This document shows, in pieces, positions 17,508-26,297 of a DNA stretch of 49,080 nucleotides. Both the position numbers and the translations under genes were made by a program. Source of the stretch: an uncultured Schlesneria sp. (GTDB lineage Bacteria > Planctomycetota > Planctomycetia > Planctomycetales > Planctomycetaceae); assembly GCA_903904835.1 (NCBI GenBank), contig CAIVEI010000034.1:1-49080 (forward strand), given 5' to 3'. Position 1 is the stretch's first letter, and the number at the start of each line of letters is the position of its first letter. The notes beneath the pieces are model-generated. The model saw only the letters and a list, made by a program, of their open reading frames with translations, searched no databases and had not been told where the DNA came from.

Positions 17508-17567
17508 TCTGACAGATCCCTGAAGTGAAGCGTTTGATCCCAGGCCGCTCGAATAAGAAGCTCAACT

Positions 17568-18617
17568 ATGAATAGTCGCGGCAGTTTTGACAAAAGTTTC
17601 TGGCGGGATCGACGCGTCTTCGTGACCGGTGCGACCGGCCTGGTGGGTGGCTGGTTGATCCGGCGATTACTGGAAGCCGAGGCCGATGTTGTTTGTCTGA
17701 TCCGCGACTGGACCCCCAATTCGGAACTGTATCAAAGCCGGATGATCGACAAAGTGACCGTTGTCAGCGGTGACCTTTGCGACCAGGCAGTGCTGGAACG
17801 TGCGCTCGGCGAATTTGAGATCAACACGGTCATGCACCTGGCTGCTCAAACGATCGTGGGGATTGCCAATCGTAATCCCGTCTCAACGTTTGAAGCGAAT
17901 ATTGGCGGGACCTGGAAACTGCTGGAAGCCTGTCGTCGTTCGCCAAAGGTCGGGCAGATCATTGTGGCCTCTTCGGACAAGGCTTACGGCGAAGCCAAGG
18001 TTCTGCCTTATACCGAAGAGACTCCGCTGGAAGGTCGGCATCCTTATGACGTCAGCAAGTCTTGCAGTGACCTGATCGCTCAGACCTACGCTGTGACCTA
18101 CAAGCTACCGGTTGTGATCACTCGATGTGGCAATTTTTATGGGGGTGGCGATCTGAATTGGAACCGGATCATTCCGGGGACGATCCGGTCGGTGCTTCGT
18201 GACCAGCGACCGTTGATCCGTTCTGACGGATCGTTCGTTCGCGACTACTTCTATGTCGAAGACGGTGCCGCGGCTTACATGTTTCTCGCCGAACAACTGG
18301 CACGACGACCCGAGCTTGCTGGTTCGGCCTTCAATCTTTCGACCGAGATCCAACTGTCGGTGCTGGACATTGTGCAACAAGTCTTGCGTGAGATGCATTC
18401 GACGCTGGAACCCGAGATTCTTGGCGAGGCATCTCACGAGATCCCTCATCAATACCTGAGTGCCCATAAGGCTCGCGAACTTTTGAACTGGCAACCTCTG
18501 TTCACCCTGGAGGAAGGCCTCCGCAGGACAATCGAATGGTACACGAACTATCTTCAGCCGACGGCCAAACCCATCAATACGACGTGGCATGCCGGATATG
18601 CGGCCAAGTCGGCCTGA
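17568..18617 (+). CDS. rfbG: CDP-glucose 4,6-dehydratase
   Basis: 349 aa (family about 355-360). An extended SDR enzyme that converts CDP-glucose into CDP-4-keto-6-deoxyglucose. Motifs: [13 protein letters not shown] (NAD-binding loop, near residue 20), [41 protein letters not shown] (Tyr and Lys of the YxxxK pair), [19 protein letters not shown] and [20 protein letters not shown]. The last two are characteristic of RfbG rather than RmlB. It provides the 4-keto intermediate for the methyltransferase, epimerase and reductase genes that follow, the first of which overlaps its 3' end by 82 bp. Confidence 0.95.
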   Translation: MNSRGSFDKSFWRDRRVFVTGATGLVGGWLIRRLLEAEADVVCLIRDWTPNSELYQSRMIDKVTVVSGDLCDQAVLERALGEFEINTVMHLAAQTIVGIANRNPVSTFEANIGGTWKLLEACRRSPKVGQIIVASSDKAYGEAKVLPYTEETPLEGRHPYDVSKSCSDLIAQTYAVTYKLPVVITRCGNFYGGGDLNWNRIIPGTIRSVLRDQRPLIRSDGSFVRDYFYVEDGAAAYMFLAEQLARRPELAGSAFNLSTEIQLSVLDIVQQVLREMHSTLEPEILGEASHEIPHQYLSAHKARELLNWQPLFTLEEGLRRTIEWYTNYLQPTAKPINTTWHAGYAAKSA

Positions 18618-19801
18618 ATTCGATTCTGTCGCTGGGGAAGACCCCATTGGCGAATGCGCTGCTGCGTGAAGATCAGCTTGGCGACGGGGAAAATACCTGG
18701 CCACTCGAACTGGCCTGGTGTCCGGACTGCTCGCTGGCCCAGATCACCGAAACGGTTCCCCCTGAGATTTTGTTTCGGGAATACGCCTATTTTTCCTCGT
18801 TCTCGGACACGATGGTCGCTCATGCAAAAACCATCGCCGACCGATTACGCGAAACCCGGAAACTCGGTCCGAACAGCCTCGCTGTCGAGATCGCCAGTAA
18901 CGATGGCTATTTGCTTCAGTGGTACCACAAGGCGGGAATTCCCGTGCTGGGGATCGAACCGGCTCAGAACATCGCGAGCGTGGCCGAATCCGAACGAGGC
19001 GTGCGGACGATCAGTGAATTCTTCGGTCGTGAGATTGCCGAGAAACTGGCGAAGTCAGGTCAGCGGGCCGACGTCATCCACGCCAATAACGTCCTGGCGC
19101 ACGTGGCCGATCTGAACGGAGTTGTCGCCGGCTTTGCCGCGATGCTGAAGCCGGACGGTGTCGTCGTTGTCGAGGCACCCTACCTGAAGGATCTGCTGGA
19201 TCACGTCGAATTCGACACGATCTATCACGAACATCTGTGTTACTTCTCGTTGACCGCGCTCACTCGATTGTTTCAGCAGCATGGACTGACGATTGTTGAC
19301 GTTGAACGGCTGAAGATTCACGGTGGTTCGCTCAGAATTTTCGCGGCTCATACGAATTCGGCTGATGTTCAACCATCGGTCCTACGACTGCTTAATGAAG
19401 AGTCGGCTTGGGTTCGAGATGCGAAGTCATACGAGACATTCGGCAAACGGGTCGAGACGCTGCGAAGTGACCTGATCTCGCTGCTGGATTCGCTCAAAGC
19501 CGATGGAAAGCGAATCGCCGTTTATGGGGCATCAGCCAAGGGAAGTACGCTGCTCAACTACTTTGGAATCGGCCAGAAACAGCTCGATTTCGTGGTTGAT
19601 CGAAGTACTGTCAAGCAAGGACTGTATACCCCTGGTACACGTTTGAAGATTTGCGATCCGTCCCGACTTGTGACCGACCAACCTGATTATTGCCTGCTGC
19701 TGACCTGGAATTTCGCTGACGAAATCCTGAAACAGCAGACTCAATACCGCCAGCAAGGTGGGAAGTTCATTATCCCGATTCCCCAAGTTCGGGTGGCCTG
19801 A
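18536..19801 (+). CDS. Zinc-finger SAM-dependent sugar C-methyltransferase (TylCIII/NovU type)
   Basis: 421 aa. Three parts are visible: an N-terminal zinc-binding region with Cys19, Cys22, Cys62 and Cys65 (CRICG, CPDC); a central SAM-binding domain with [13 protein letters not shown] near residue 117 and [13 protein letters not shown], then [14 protein letters not shown]; and a C-terminal Rossmann-like domain, [17 protein letters not shown], near 326. This is the architecture of deoxysugar C-methyltransferases (Methyltransf_13/11/14) acting at C3 of NDP-4-keto-6-deoxysugars. Here the substrate would be the CDP-linked sugar from RfbG. The start overlaps rfbG by 82 bp, and AGGA lies seven bases upstream; translation is probably coupled. 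Confidence 0.92.
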   Translation: MVHELSSADGQTHQYDVACRICGQVGLNSILSLGKTPLANALLREDQLGDGENTWPLELAWCPDCSLAQITETVPPEILFREYAYFSSFSDTMVAHAKTIADRLRETRKLGPNSLAVEIASNDGYLLQWYHKAGIPVLGIEPAQNIASVAESERGVRTISEFFGREIAEKLAKSGQRADVIHANNVLAHVADLNGVVAGFAAMLKPDGVVVVEAPYLKDLLDHVEFDTIYHEHLCYFSLTALTRLFQQHGLTIVDVERLKIHGGSLRIFAAHTNSADVQPSVLRLLNEESAWVRDAKSYETFGKRVETLRSDLISLLDSLKADGKRIAVYGASAKGSTLLNYFGIGQKQLDFVVDRSTVKQGLYTPGTRLKICDPSRLVTDQPDYCLLLTWNFADEILKQQTQYRQQGGKFIIPIPQVRVA

Positions 19802-19809
19802 GAGAGATC

Positions 19810-20376
19810 GTGAAAATTGTCGAGACATCGTTGTGCGGAGCCTTCGTGATCGAGCCGGAACGGCTGGAGGACGAACGAGGTTTTTTTGCGCGCAGCTGGT
19901 GTCAAAACGAGTTCGCAGAACACGGTCTTAACCCTGATCTCGTACAATGCAACATCTCCTTCAATCGCCGAAAAGGGACGTTGCGCGGGATGCACTTTCA
20001 ACGTTCTCCTGATGGGGAAACGAAAGTCGTCCGCTGCACGATGGGTGCCATCTACGATGTGATCGTGGACTTGCGACAAGACTCGCCGACCTATCTTAGA
20101 TGGCTGGGTGTCGAGCTGTCCGCAGAGAACCGACGGATGTTGTACATCCCTGAAGACTTTGCTCATGGATTTATTACGCTGGTAGATTCGACTGAGGTCT
20201 TTTATCAGATGTCGAATCGGTATGTCCCAGGCAGCGCGGCAGGATTCCGCTGGAACGATCCCGCTTTCGGAATCGAATGGCCGGATTCCCCTCAAGTGAT
20301 TTCCGATCGTGATAATTCGTATCCCGATTTCGAAAGCGAAAATTCCCGACACCTTCAGCGGAGTACGTCTCCATGA
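19810..20376 (+). CDS. dTDP-4-dehydrorhamnose 3,5-epimerase family protein (RmlC/RfbC-like)
   Basis: 188 aa, typical length. A cupin-fold epimerase with GVFVIEPERLEDERGFF-type start, QCNISFNRRKGTLRGMHFQ (catalytic His in RGMHF), YDVIVDLRQDSPTY, IPEDFAHGFITL and NRYVPGSAAGFRWNDP. The catalytic His and the Tyr near the end are in place. In this setting it most likely epimerises C3 and/or C5 of the CDP-4-keto-6-deoxy sugar rather than a dTDP sugar, as no rmlA, rmlB or rmlD is in the window. It is 8 bp after the methyltransferase and overlaps the next gene by four bases. Confidence 0.92.
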   Translation: MKIVETSLCGAFVIEPERLEDERGFFARSWCQNEFAEHGLNPDLVQCNISFNRRKGTLRGMHFQRSPDGETKVVRCTMGAIYDVIVDLRQDSPTYLRWLGVELSAENRRMLYIPEDFAHGFITLVDSTEVFYQMSNRYVPGSAAGFRWNDPAFGIEWPDSPQVISDRDNSYPDFESENSRHLQRSTSP

Positions 20377-21272
20377 AGCGAGTACTGGTCACTGGCGGCA
20401 GCGGGTTTGTCGGACGCCACTGTGTGCCGAAACTTCTGGAACTCGGTTACGACGTTCATGTGATTTCGTCACAGCGTCAGACGGGTGACCACGTCAAGTG
20501 GCACACGGTCGATCTGATGGATCAGGTGGCCGTGGCGTCGCTGATGAAGTCTGTTCAGCCGACACATTTGTTTCACCTGGCATGGATCACGGAGCCGAGA
20601 CGATACTCCACGGCACCCGAGAATGTTGACTGGTTGTCTTCCAGTCTGCAGTTGCTGCGATCGTTTCATCAGCATGGCGGCAAGCGAGTCGTCATGACCG
20701 GAAGCTGCGCCGAGTACGATTGGAATTATGGTTGGTGTCGAGAAGACCTCACCCCATTGAAGCCCGCGACACTTTATGGGCAATGCAAAGCCGCGCTGCT
20801 GGCGACTCTTGAAGGTTATGCCAGGCAAGTTGGATTGAGCTGGGGATGGGGACGACTGTTTTTTATGTATGGTCCTCATGCACATCCGTCGCGGATTCCG
20901 GGCGTCGTGATCGAATCACTTTCGCGTAACGAGCCAGCTCGTTGTTCGCACGGGAATCAAATTCGAGATTTTCTGCATATTGCTGACGTGGCGTCGGCAC
21001 TCGTCAGACTGATCGACAGTGAAGTTCAGGGGCCGGTCAACATCGCCTCCGGTCAGCCCATCACGGTTCGTGAAATTGTTTTACAGATCGCCGATCATTT
21101 TGGTCGTCGCGATCTGGTCGAGTTTGGTGCGATTCCGGCGGCAGCGACCGAACCACCGCTGCTGGTTGCCGACGTACGTCGACTGACGTTGGAACTCGGT
21201 TGGAAACCCTTTCATTCCCTGGCCTCGGGGTTGGATGCAACGCTGGAATGGCATAAAAGGAGGCTTGTATGA
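20373..21272 (+). CDS. NAD(P)-dependent SDR sugar reductase/epimerase
   Basis: 299 aa. The extended SDR fold starts VLVTGGSGFVGRHC; TGSCAEYDW and TLYGQCKAALL carry the Ser and the YxxxK pair; FFMYGPHAHPSRIPG and RDFLHIADVASALVRL are substrate-side motifs. The start is in an ATGA overlap with the epimerase gene and the stop in an ATGA overlap with the next, so the three are translated together. Position suggests it reduces the 4-keto group of the C-methylated CDP-sugar to finish the pathway; an epimerase role is the alternative. Confidence 0.9.
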   Translation: MKRVLVTGGSGFVGRHCVPKLLELGYDVHVISSQRQTGDHVKWHTVDLMDQVAVASLMKSVQPTHLFHLAWITEPRRYSTAPENVDWLSSSLQLLRSFHQHGGKRVVMTGSCAEYDWNYGWCREDLTPLKPATLYGQCKAALLATLEGYARQVGLSWGWGRLFFMYGPHAHPSRIPGVVIESLSRNEPARCSHGNQIRDFLHIADVASALVRLIDSEVQGPVNIASGQPITVREIVLQIADHFGRRDLVEFGAIPAAATEPPLLVADVRRLTLELGWKPFHSLASGLDATLEWHKRRLV

Positions 21273-22459
21273 CGCAGCAAACGGTTGAATGTCCTGTCTG
21301 CGATTCGTCTTCGATCGAATTATTTCTCGATCGTCTGAACGTCCCGGTGCACCAGAATCTGCTGATGCGCAGCGCGGAAGACGCGGGACAAATACGACGA
21401 GGTCGGCTGGCGATGCACGTTTGCAACGCGTGCGGCTTTGTGTTCAATGCCGCCTTCGATGGCTCGTTGATGAGTTACAACCAGGATTATGAAAATACAC
21501 AAGTTCATTCTCCCGCGTTCAATGCCTACGTCGACGGGCTGGTCGAAACGACACTGAACGAATCAGGCGTTCGTGGCGGAACGATCGTGGAAGTCGGTTG
21601 TGGAAAAGGGGACTTTATCAAACGGCTTTTGAACCATGATCAACAGGCTTGCGGCTATGGCTTCGACCCCAGTTATCTTGGACCTGAGGTTGTTTGCGAT
21701 GGACGCTTGACCTTTGCCAAGCGATTTTACGATGCCTCATGTGTGAACCTCAAAGCAGACATTGTCGTATGTCGGCACGTGATCGAGCATATTCCGCAAC
21801 CTCAGGAAATCGTTCGCGCCGTTGGAAACGCGGTGTCGGCAAACCCTGAAGCCCACGTCTTTTTCGAGACACCGTGCGTCGACTGGATCCTGCAGAACCG
21901 AGTCACCTGGGACTTCTTTTACGAGCATTGCTCGGTGTTTACCGCGGCGTCGTTAACGACACTCTTCGAACGATGTGGATTTACTGTTCAATCGGTGCAG
22001 CACGTGTTTGGCGGGCAATACCTTTGGCTACATGCTCGACCCGCGAAGTCGGCGTCGAAGGTGACAATGAAACCGGGTGTCACTCCACAAAACGCTCGTG
22101 CGTTTACAAAGATCGAAGCACAGCGAAATCGGACCTGGACGGATTTTGTCCGCAGTCAATCCGAGCGTGGGCCACTGGTGTTATGGGGTGCGGGTGCCAA
22201 GGCTGTGACGTTTGCCAACCTTGTCGATCCACATTGCAAATGGATCGCGGCGATCGTCGATGTGAACCCCAGCAAACAGGGTAAGTACCTCGCCGGAAGT
22301 CGTCATCCGATTGTGGCTCCTGAATCGTTAACCGAGATCGCACCAGCGGCAGTAATGGTGCTTAATCCGAACTATCACGACGAGATTTCTCAACGTTTGA
22401 CAAGTGTCGGCGTGACGGCAGAAATCGTCGACATGATGCACGATGAAGTGATGGCATGA
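21269..22459 (+). CDS. Second zinc-binding class I SAM-dependent methyltransferase
   Basis: 396 aa. The N-terminus has paired Cys motifs (CPVCDSS and CNACGF), the centre the SAM site TIVEVGCGKGDFIKRLL followed by VVCRHVIEHIPQPQEIV, and the C-terminus a Rossmann-like part, LVLWGAGAKAVTFANLV. This is the same overall plan as the C-methyltransferase at 18536 but only distantly similar, and it lacks the HEH motif in that position (it has FYEHCSVF). It may methylate another sugar of the same glycan or act after the first. Overlaps the SDR gene by four bases. Confidence 0.88.
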   Translation: MTQQTVECPVCDSSSIELFLDRLNVPVHQNLLMRSAEDAGQIRRGRLAMHVCNACGFVFNAAFDGSLMSYNQDYENTQVHSPAFNAYVDGLVETTLNESGVRGGTIVEVGCGKGDFIKRLLNHDQQACGYGFDPSYLGPEVVCDGRLTFAKRFYDASCVNLKADIVVCRHVIEHIPQPQEIVRAVGNAVSANPEAHVFFETPCVDWILQNRVTWDFFYEHCSVFTAASLTTLFERCGFTVQSVQHVFGGQYLWLHARPAKSASKVTMKPGVTPQNARAFTKIEAQRNRTWTDFVRSQSERGPLVLWGAGAKAVTFANLVDPHCKWIAAIVDVNPSKQGKYLAGSRHPIVAPESLTEIAPAAVMVLNPNYHDEISQRLTSVGVTAEIVDMMHDEVMA

Positions 22460-22572
22460 AACCACAAAGTTTATTACCAAAAGCCGAACGATCAGCCTCA
22501 ATACAAGTCCTGCCGAGCTGAAAACTTCGCAACAAAAGCGAAACAAAAAATCCCTCAATTGAATGGTATCGT

Positions 22573-23301
22573 ATGTCTACAGATCCTAAAGATCCAAAAC
22601 GCATTGCGGAAATGGGTGCTGATCCTGAAATGCTTCAGTTGACCCGTGACTGGTTCAACAAGACCTTTGAATATCGATACCCCTACAATTTTACCTGGCT
22701 TGGCGTTCCGATTATCCAATATTCTCAGGACATCGTGGCCCTGCAGGAAATCATCTGGAAAGTGAAGCCTAAGGCTATTGTGGAAACAGGGATCGCTCAT
22801 GGTGGATCGCTGATCCTTTCGGCATCGTTGCTGGAGTTGATTGGTGGCGATGGGATCGTGGTCGGAGTCGATATCGATATCCGTTCACATAATCGGGCGG
22901 TCATTGAAGCTCATCCGCTTGCACGCCGAATTCGAATGATTCAAGGTTCGTCGATTGATGAAACGGTTGCTAGACAGGTACGCGACCTGGTCGGCCAGCG
23001 GTCTCCCGTCGTTGTGATCCTTGATTCAAACCACACTCATGATCATGTTCGCGACGAGTTGAAGCTCTATTCATCACTGGTTCAGTCGGGTAGCTATCTT
23101 GTCGTGTTCGATACGGTGGTTGAATTCATGAAAGAGGATGCATTTCCCGATCGTCCGTGGAAAATCGGCGATAACCCGTATTCGGCCGTGCAAGAGTTTC
23201 TCAAGACAAATTCACGATTCCAGGTTGATCAGGAAATCGAAGACAAGTTGCAAGTGACAGTAGCACCCGGTGGCTGGCTCAAGTGTGTGGCCGATACGTG
23301 A
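22573..23301 (+). CDS. CmcI/rhamnosyl O-methyltransferase family protein
   Basis: 242 aa. The family (cephalosporin hydroxylase CmcI and rhamnosyl O-methyltransferases) is SAM-dependent. Seen here are YNFTWLGVPIIQYSQDIVALQEIIW, IVETGIAHGGSLIL (SAM loop), VVGVDIDIRSHNR, and VVVILDSNHTHDHVRDEL with the metal-binding Asp/His set, then YLVVFDTVVE. Members act on sugars in glycolipid and LPS synthesis, which fits its place among glycosyltransferases. Specificity is unknown; O-methylation of a deoxysugar is inferred. Confidence 0.88.
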   Translation: MSTDPKDPKRIAEMGADPEMLQLTRDWFNKTFEYRYPYNFTWLGVPIIQYSQDIVALQEIIWKVKPKAIVETGIAHGGSLILSASLLELIGGDGIVVGVDIDIRSHNRAVIEAHPLARRIRMIQGSSIDETVARQVRDLVGQRSPVVVILDSNHTHDHVRDELKLYSSLVQSGSYLVVFDTVVEFMKEDAFPDRPWKIGDNPYSAVQEFLKTNSRFQVDQEIEDKLQVTVAPGGWLKCVADT

Positions 23302-23386
23302 AAGCGGGTGGTGCGAACGACTTTGAGCACGGTGACTCGCAGGTCGGACGTTCGACATATTGTGACGATCTGAAAAGGTTCCCGAG

Positions 23387-24397
23387 ATGTCAGACAAATT
23401 CGTTTCGATCGGAATGCCGGTCTACAACGGTGGGGAATCCATGCGACGAGCGCTGGATTGTCTGCTGGCACAGACCCATTCCAATTTCGAATTGATCATC
23501 TCTGACAATGCGTCAACCGATTCTGTGACGAAAGTGATTACGGAAGAATACGCTCAGCGTGATTCACGCATCCGATTGACGCGACAGCCATTCAATCAAG
23601 GGGCGGTTCCCAATTTCATCTGGGTTCTTCATCAGGCCAAGGGCGACTACTTCATGTGGGCCGCTCATGATGACTTCTGGTCCAGCAATTATGTTGAAGC
23701 ATTAGCGAATCGACTCGAGCAGGTCCCTGAAGCAGTCCTTGCAACAGGGTCATCTCAGGTCGCAACGACCCGCAGAAACGGCGCGACCGAGCAGGAAATC
23801 GTTCCATCAGCTCCGAACGGCGATCGGGATGCGACACTGGCTGTCTACACCAAGCACTTTATGGCGTGTGTCTGGGTCTATGGCCTCTATCGTACGGCAT
23901 GGGTCTCGAAAGCGGCTCCGGAATGGAAGCAGTATCCGTTGCTTTCGGGTGATGTGATCTGGTTGTGGGGCGTCCTGTTACAGGAACGAGTTGTTGGCGA
24001 TCCCGCCGCAACATTCTTTTATACTGCCGATCACAGAGCCCGAAAAAAACTGACGTATCGGCAAACCGTGGTCATGTGGGGAATCGTGGGGTTTCATTTA
24101 GTCCGGCTAAGCTGGCAGCGATTGCCTGCGAATGATCAGGTAAATGGGGTCTTGAAAGCATGGAGATATGTCTATCTGCATCATCTCAAGCGAAAAAATC
24201 CTGTTACGACAACGATTCGCATCGCCAAGCTGGCTGTGCTCTGGTGTTGGATTGGCATTGAGACCGGGTTCCTTCAACTCATAACAAATGCAGGTTTGCT
24301 GGTTGTAAAAGGCCCAAGCCAACCAGAAGAGAAGCCTCAATTACCTGATACTTCTCAAGGTAGCGCCGTCAACGTGGGGAAACGAAATGCCGCCTGA
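23387..24397 (+). CDS. GT2-family glycosyltransferase
   Basis: 336 aa. GT-A fold start VSIGMPVYNGGESMRRALDCL, then FELIISDNASTDSVTKVI and WAAHDDFW in the place of the DxD metal site. A hydrophobic stretch near 270-295 (LAVLWCWIGIETGFLQL) suggests membrane association at the cytoplasmic face. It would transfer a nucleotide-sugar residue to the growing surface glycan. Overlaps the next glycosyltransferase by 11 bp. Confidence 0.9.
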   Translation: MSDKFVSIGMPVYNGGESMRRALDCLLAQTHSNFELIISDNASTDSVTKVITEEYAQRDSRIRLTRQPFNQGAVPNFIWVLHQAKGDYFMWAAHDDFWSSNYVEALANRLEQVPEAVLATGSSQVATTRRNGATEQEIVPSAPNGDRDATLAVYTKHFMACVWVYGLYRTAWVSKAAPEWKQYPLLSGDVIWLWGVLLQERVVGDPAATFFYTADHRARKKLTYRQTVVMWGIVGFHLVRLSWQRLPANDQVNGVLKAWRYVYLHHLKRKNPVTTTIRIAKLAVLWCWIGIETGFLQLITNAGLLVVKGPSQPEEKPQLPDTSQGSAVNVGKRNAA

Positions 24398-25373
24398 ACT
24401 CGATATCAACACGACGACACCGGCACGACTTGGGTACGGTACGGTTTCGATTGCGCTTTGTACTTTTAACGGTGCACATTACTTGCCGGCTCAGTTGGCG
24501 AGTTATCTGAGGCAAGATCGGCGACCGGCTGAGCTCGTTGTCGGCGACGATGGATCAACTGACGAAACTCAATCCTTAATAGAGTCTTTCGCTCGATCGG
24601 CTCCTTTCCCCGTCCATTTTCACCAGAACAGCGAACGGCTGGGAGTGGGTGGAAACTTCGATCAAACGATTCAGCGATGTGGCGGTGAATTCATTGCGTT
24701 GTCCGACCAGGACGACGAATGGCGACCAGACAAACTACGACGTCTGGTGGACTTGATGCAACAGCACCCCTCTGCAGGTTACGCATGTTCGGATGCAGAA
24801 CTTATCGGCGAAGATGGCCAATCATTGAATCAACGATTGTGGGAACAGTATCGTTGCCCACCTGGTTCGTTTCTTCAAGGTGACCATGTCGCTGCCGCAA
24901 GACATCTGCTTTTACAGTCTGATCGCGTTCTCGGTGCGACGATGCTGTTGCGATCAGCGTGTCTTGACGCACTCACACCGATCCCTGCAACGTGGGTCCA
25001 CGACCATTGGTACTCGGTCATGTGCGAGTTGATCGGGGCACATGGGATTGCGACTTCCGAGCCGGTCACCCGTTACCGGCTACATGGCCAGCAGACGTGT
25101 GGACTTCGGCGGCCTGTTGGTCGATATCGCCAAAAACGAGTCGATTTTGCCTATCGCAAAGTTCAACGAGCGCGACGACGGGAACGATTGGTAGACCTTC
25201 GCAAGCATCTTGTGGAACGGCTGATTCCTCGCAAGCCGCAATTGTCAGAGTGGCTTCCTCTGTTTGACGAGGCTGATCGGATCGCCGAACAAGCGATGTT
25301 AAAAGATAGTCAATCATGGTGGCGGCGAAAGCTGTCGCGGCTACAGCAATGGTTGTGGACGCTGAAGAATTAA
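24387..25373 (+). CDS. GT2-family glycosyltransferase
   Basis: 328 aa. VSIALCTFNGAHYLPAQLASY, LVVGDDGSTDETQSL and FIALSDQDDEWRPDKL (DxD) are classic GT2 motifs and resemble rhamnosyl-type transferases of O-antigen clusters. THVHDHWYS-type sequence (ATWVHDHWYSVMC) supplies the later acceptor-side motif. The C-terminal 100 residues are Arg-rich and helical. The gene overlaps its upstream neighbour, and the following gene is 81 bp away. Confidence 0.92.
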   Translation: MPPELDINTTTPARLGYGTVSIALCTFNGAHYLPAQLASYLRQDRRPAELVVGDDGSTDETQSLIESFARSAPFPVHFHQNSERLGVGGNFDQTIQRCGGEFIALSDQDDEWRPDKLRRLVDLMQQHPSAGYACSDAELIGEDGQSLNQRLWEQYRCPPGSFLQGDHVAAARHLLLQSDRVLGATMLLRSACLDALTPIPATWVHDHWYSVMCELIGAHGIATSEPVTRYRLHGQQTCGLRRPVGRYRQKRVDFAYRKVQRARRRERLVDLRKHLVERLIPRKPQLSEWLPLFDEADRIAEQAMLKDSQSWWRRKLSRLQQWLWTLKN

Positions 25374-25454
25374 TAAACAGGTATCGAAAAAAAAACTGCG
25401 GATGCAGTTGAACATGAGACCTGAGATTCAGGATGCACGCGGATTGGATGGATC

Positions 25455-26282
25455 ATGAACCCTGTCGTTTCGATTATCGTTCCACATTTTCAAACGCCAG
25501 AACTGGCGAAATTGTGTCTTCGCAGCATTCGCAAATACACGACGGATATCGACTACGAAGTGATCGTTGTCGACAACGCGTCAAAGGACGCCGCGTCGAA
25601 GGAATACCTGCGTAGCGTCAACTGGATTCGACTGATCGAGCGGACTGGCGAGATCGCCACGGGAAGTATTGCGCATCGCGAAGCGGTAGCAATCGGATTC
25701 GAGGCAGCACGAGCGCCGTTCGTTCTGACTGTTCATACAGACACAATTCCCATTCGATCGGATTGGTTGCAATTTCATTTAAGTCCGATGCTCGCTGATC
25801 ACAATATCGCTGCGATTGGAACTGACAAACTCGTACTTCGCTCGACGGTTCAGGAATGGCTGCGAACCGTCGAGGACGCGGTGATGTGGTGGAAACGATT
25901 TCGCCCTGTCCGAGTAGTAAACAAGTTACCTTATATCCGCAGCCACTGTGCGTTGTACCGCCGCAGCATTCTGGACAAGCACTCGGTTAGGTACAACGAC
26001 AAACCACTCTTAACAGCAGGTCAGGGGCTTCATCAGGACTTGGAGCGTCTAGGCTATGAGTGCCGTTTGCTTGATCCGCGTGATGTCTCCATGCGCGTAG
26101 TACATCTCAACCATGCGACCGAATTACTGCTCCCTGAACTTCAGTCTCAAAGCCGGTTCCTGCACCTCTGGCGAGGGCAGTCAAGGATTCGGCGTTTCTT
26201 TCAGCAGCCAGAAATCCAGGCAATCTTTGGCGATGAGTCGCTCGACGGTCCATTTGACCGACCTCATCGAATTGCTTGCTAG
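25455..26282 (+). CDS. GT2-family glycosyltransferase
   Basis: 275 aa. VVSIIVPHFQTPELAKLCL and YEVIVVDNASKDAASKEYL form the nucleotide-binding half, and VLTVHTDTIPIRSDWL gives a DxD-like site as HTDT. The rest is shorter than in its two neighbours. It is closer to the rhamnosyltransferase/WcaA-like group than to processive synthases, since no membrane helices are visible. Donor and acceptor unknown. Confidence 0.88.
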   Translation: MNPVVSIIVPHFQTPELAKLCLRSIRKYTTDIDYEVIVVDNASKDAASKEYLRSVNWIRLIERTGEIATGSIAHREAVAIGFEAARAPFVLTVHTDTIPIRSDWLQFHLSPMLADHNIAAIGTDKLVLRSTVQEWLRTVEDAVMWWKRFRPVRVVNKLPYIRSHCALYRRSILDKHSVRYNDKPLLTAGQGLHQDLERLGYECRLLDPRDVSMRVVHLNHATELLLPELQSQSRFLHLWRGQSRIRRFFQQPEIQAIFGDESLDGPFDRPHRIAC

Positions 26283-26297
26283 GAAATAGACATAAAG

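Noticed and set aside
17378-17719. Minus-strand frame of 113 codons with a PTRKRG-type sequence
   Set aside because: It is produced by reading through the 25-bp palindrome and the start of rfbG; similar false proteins arise wherever this repeat occurs.
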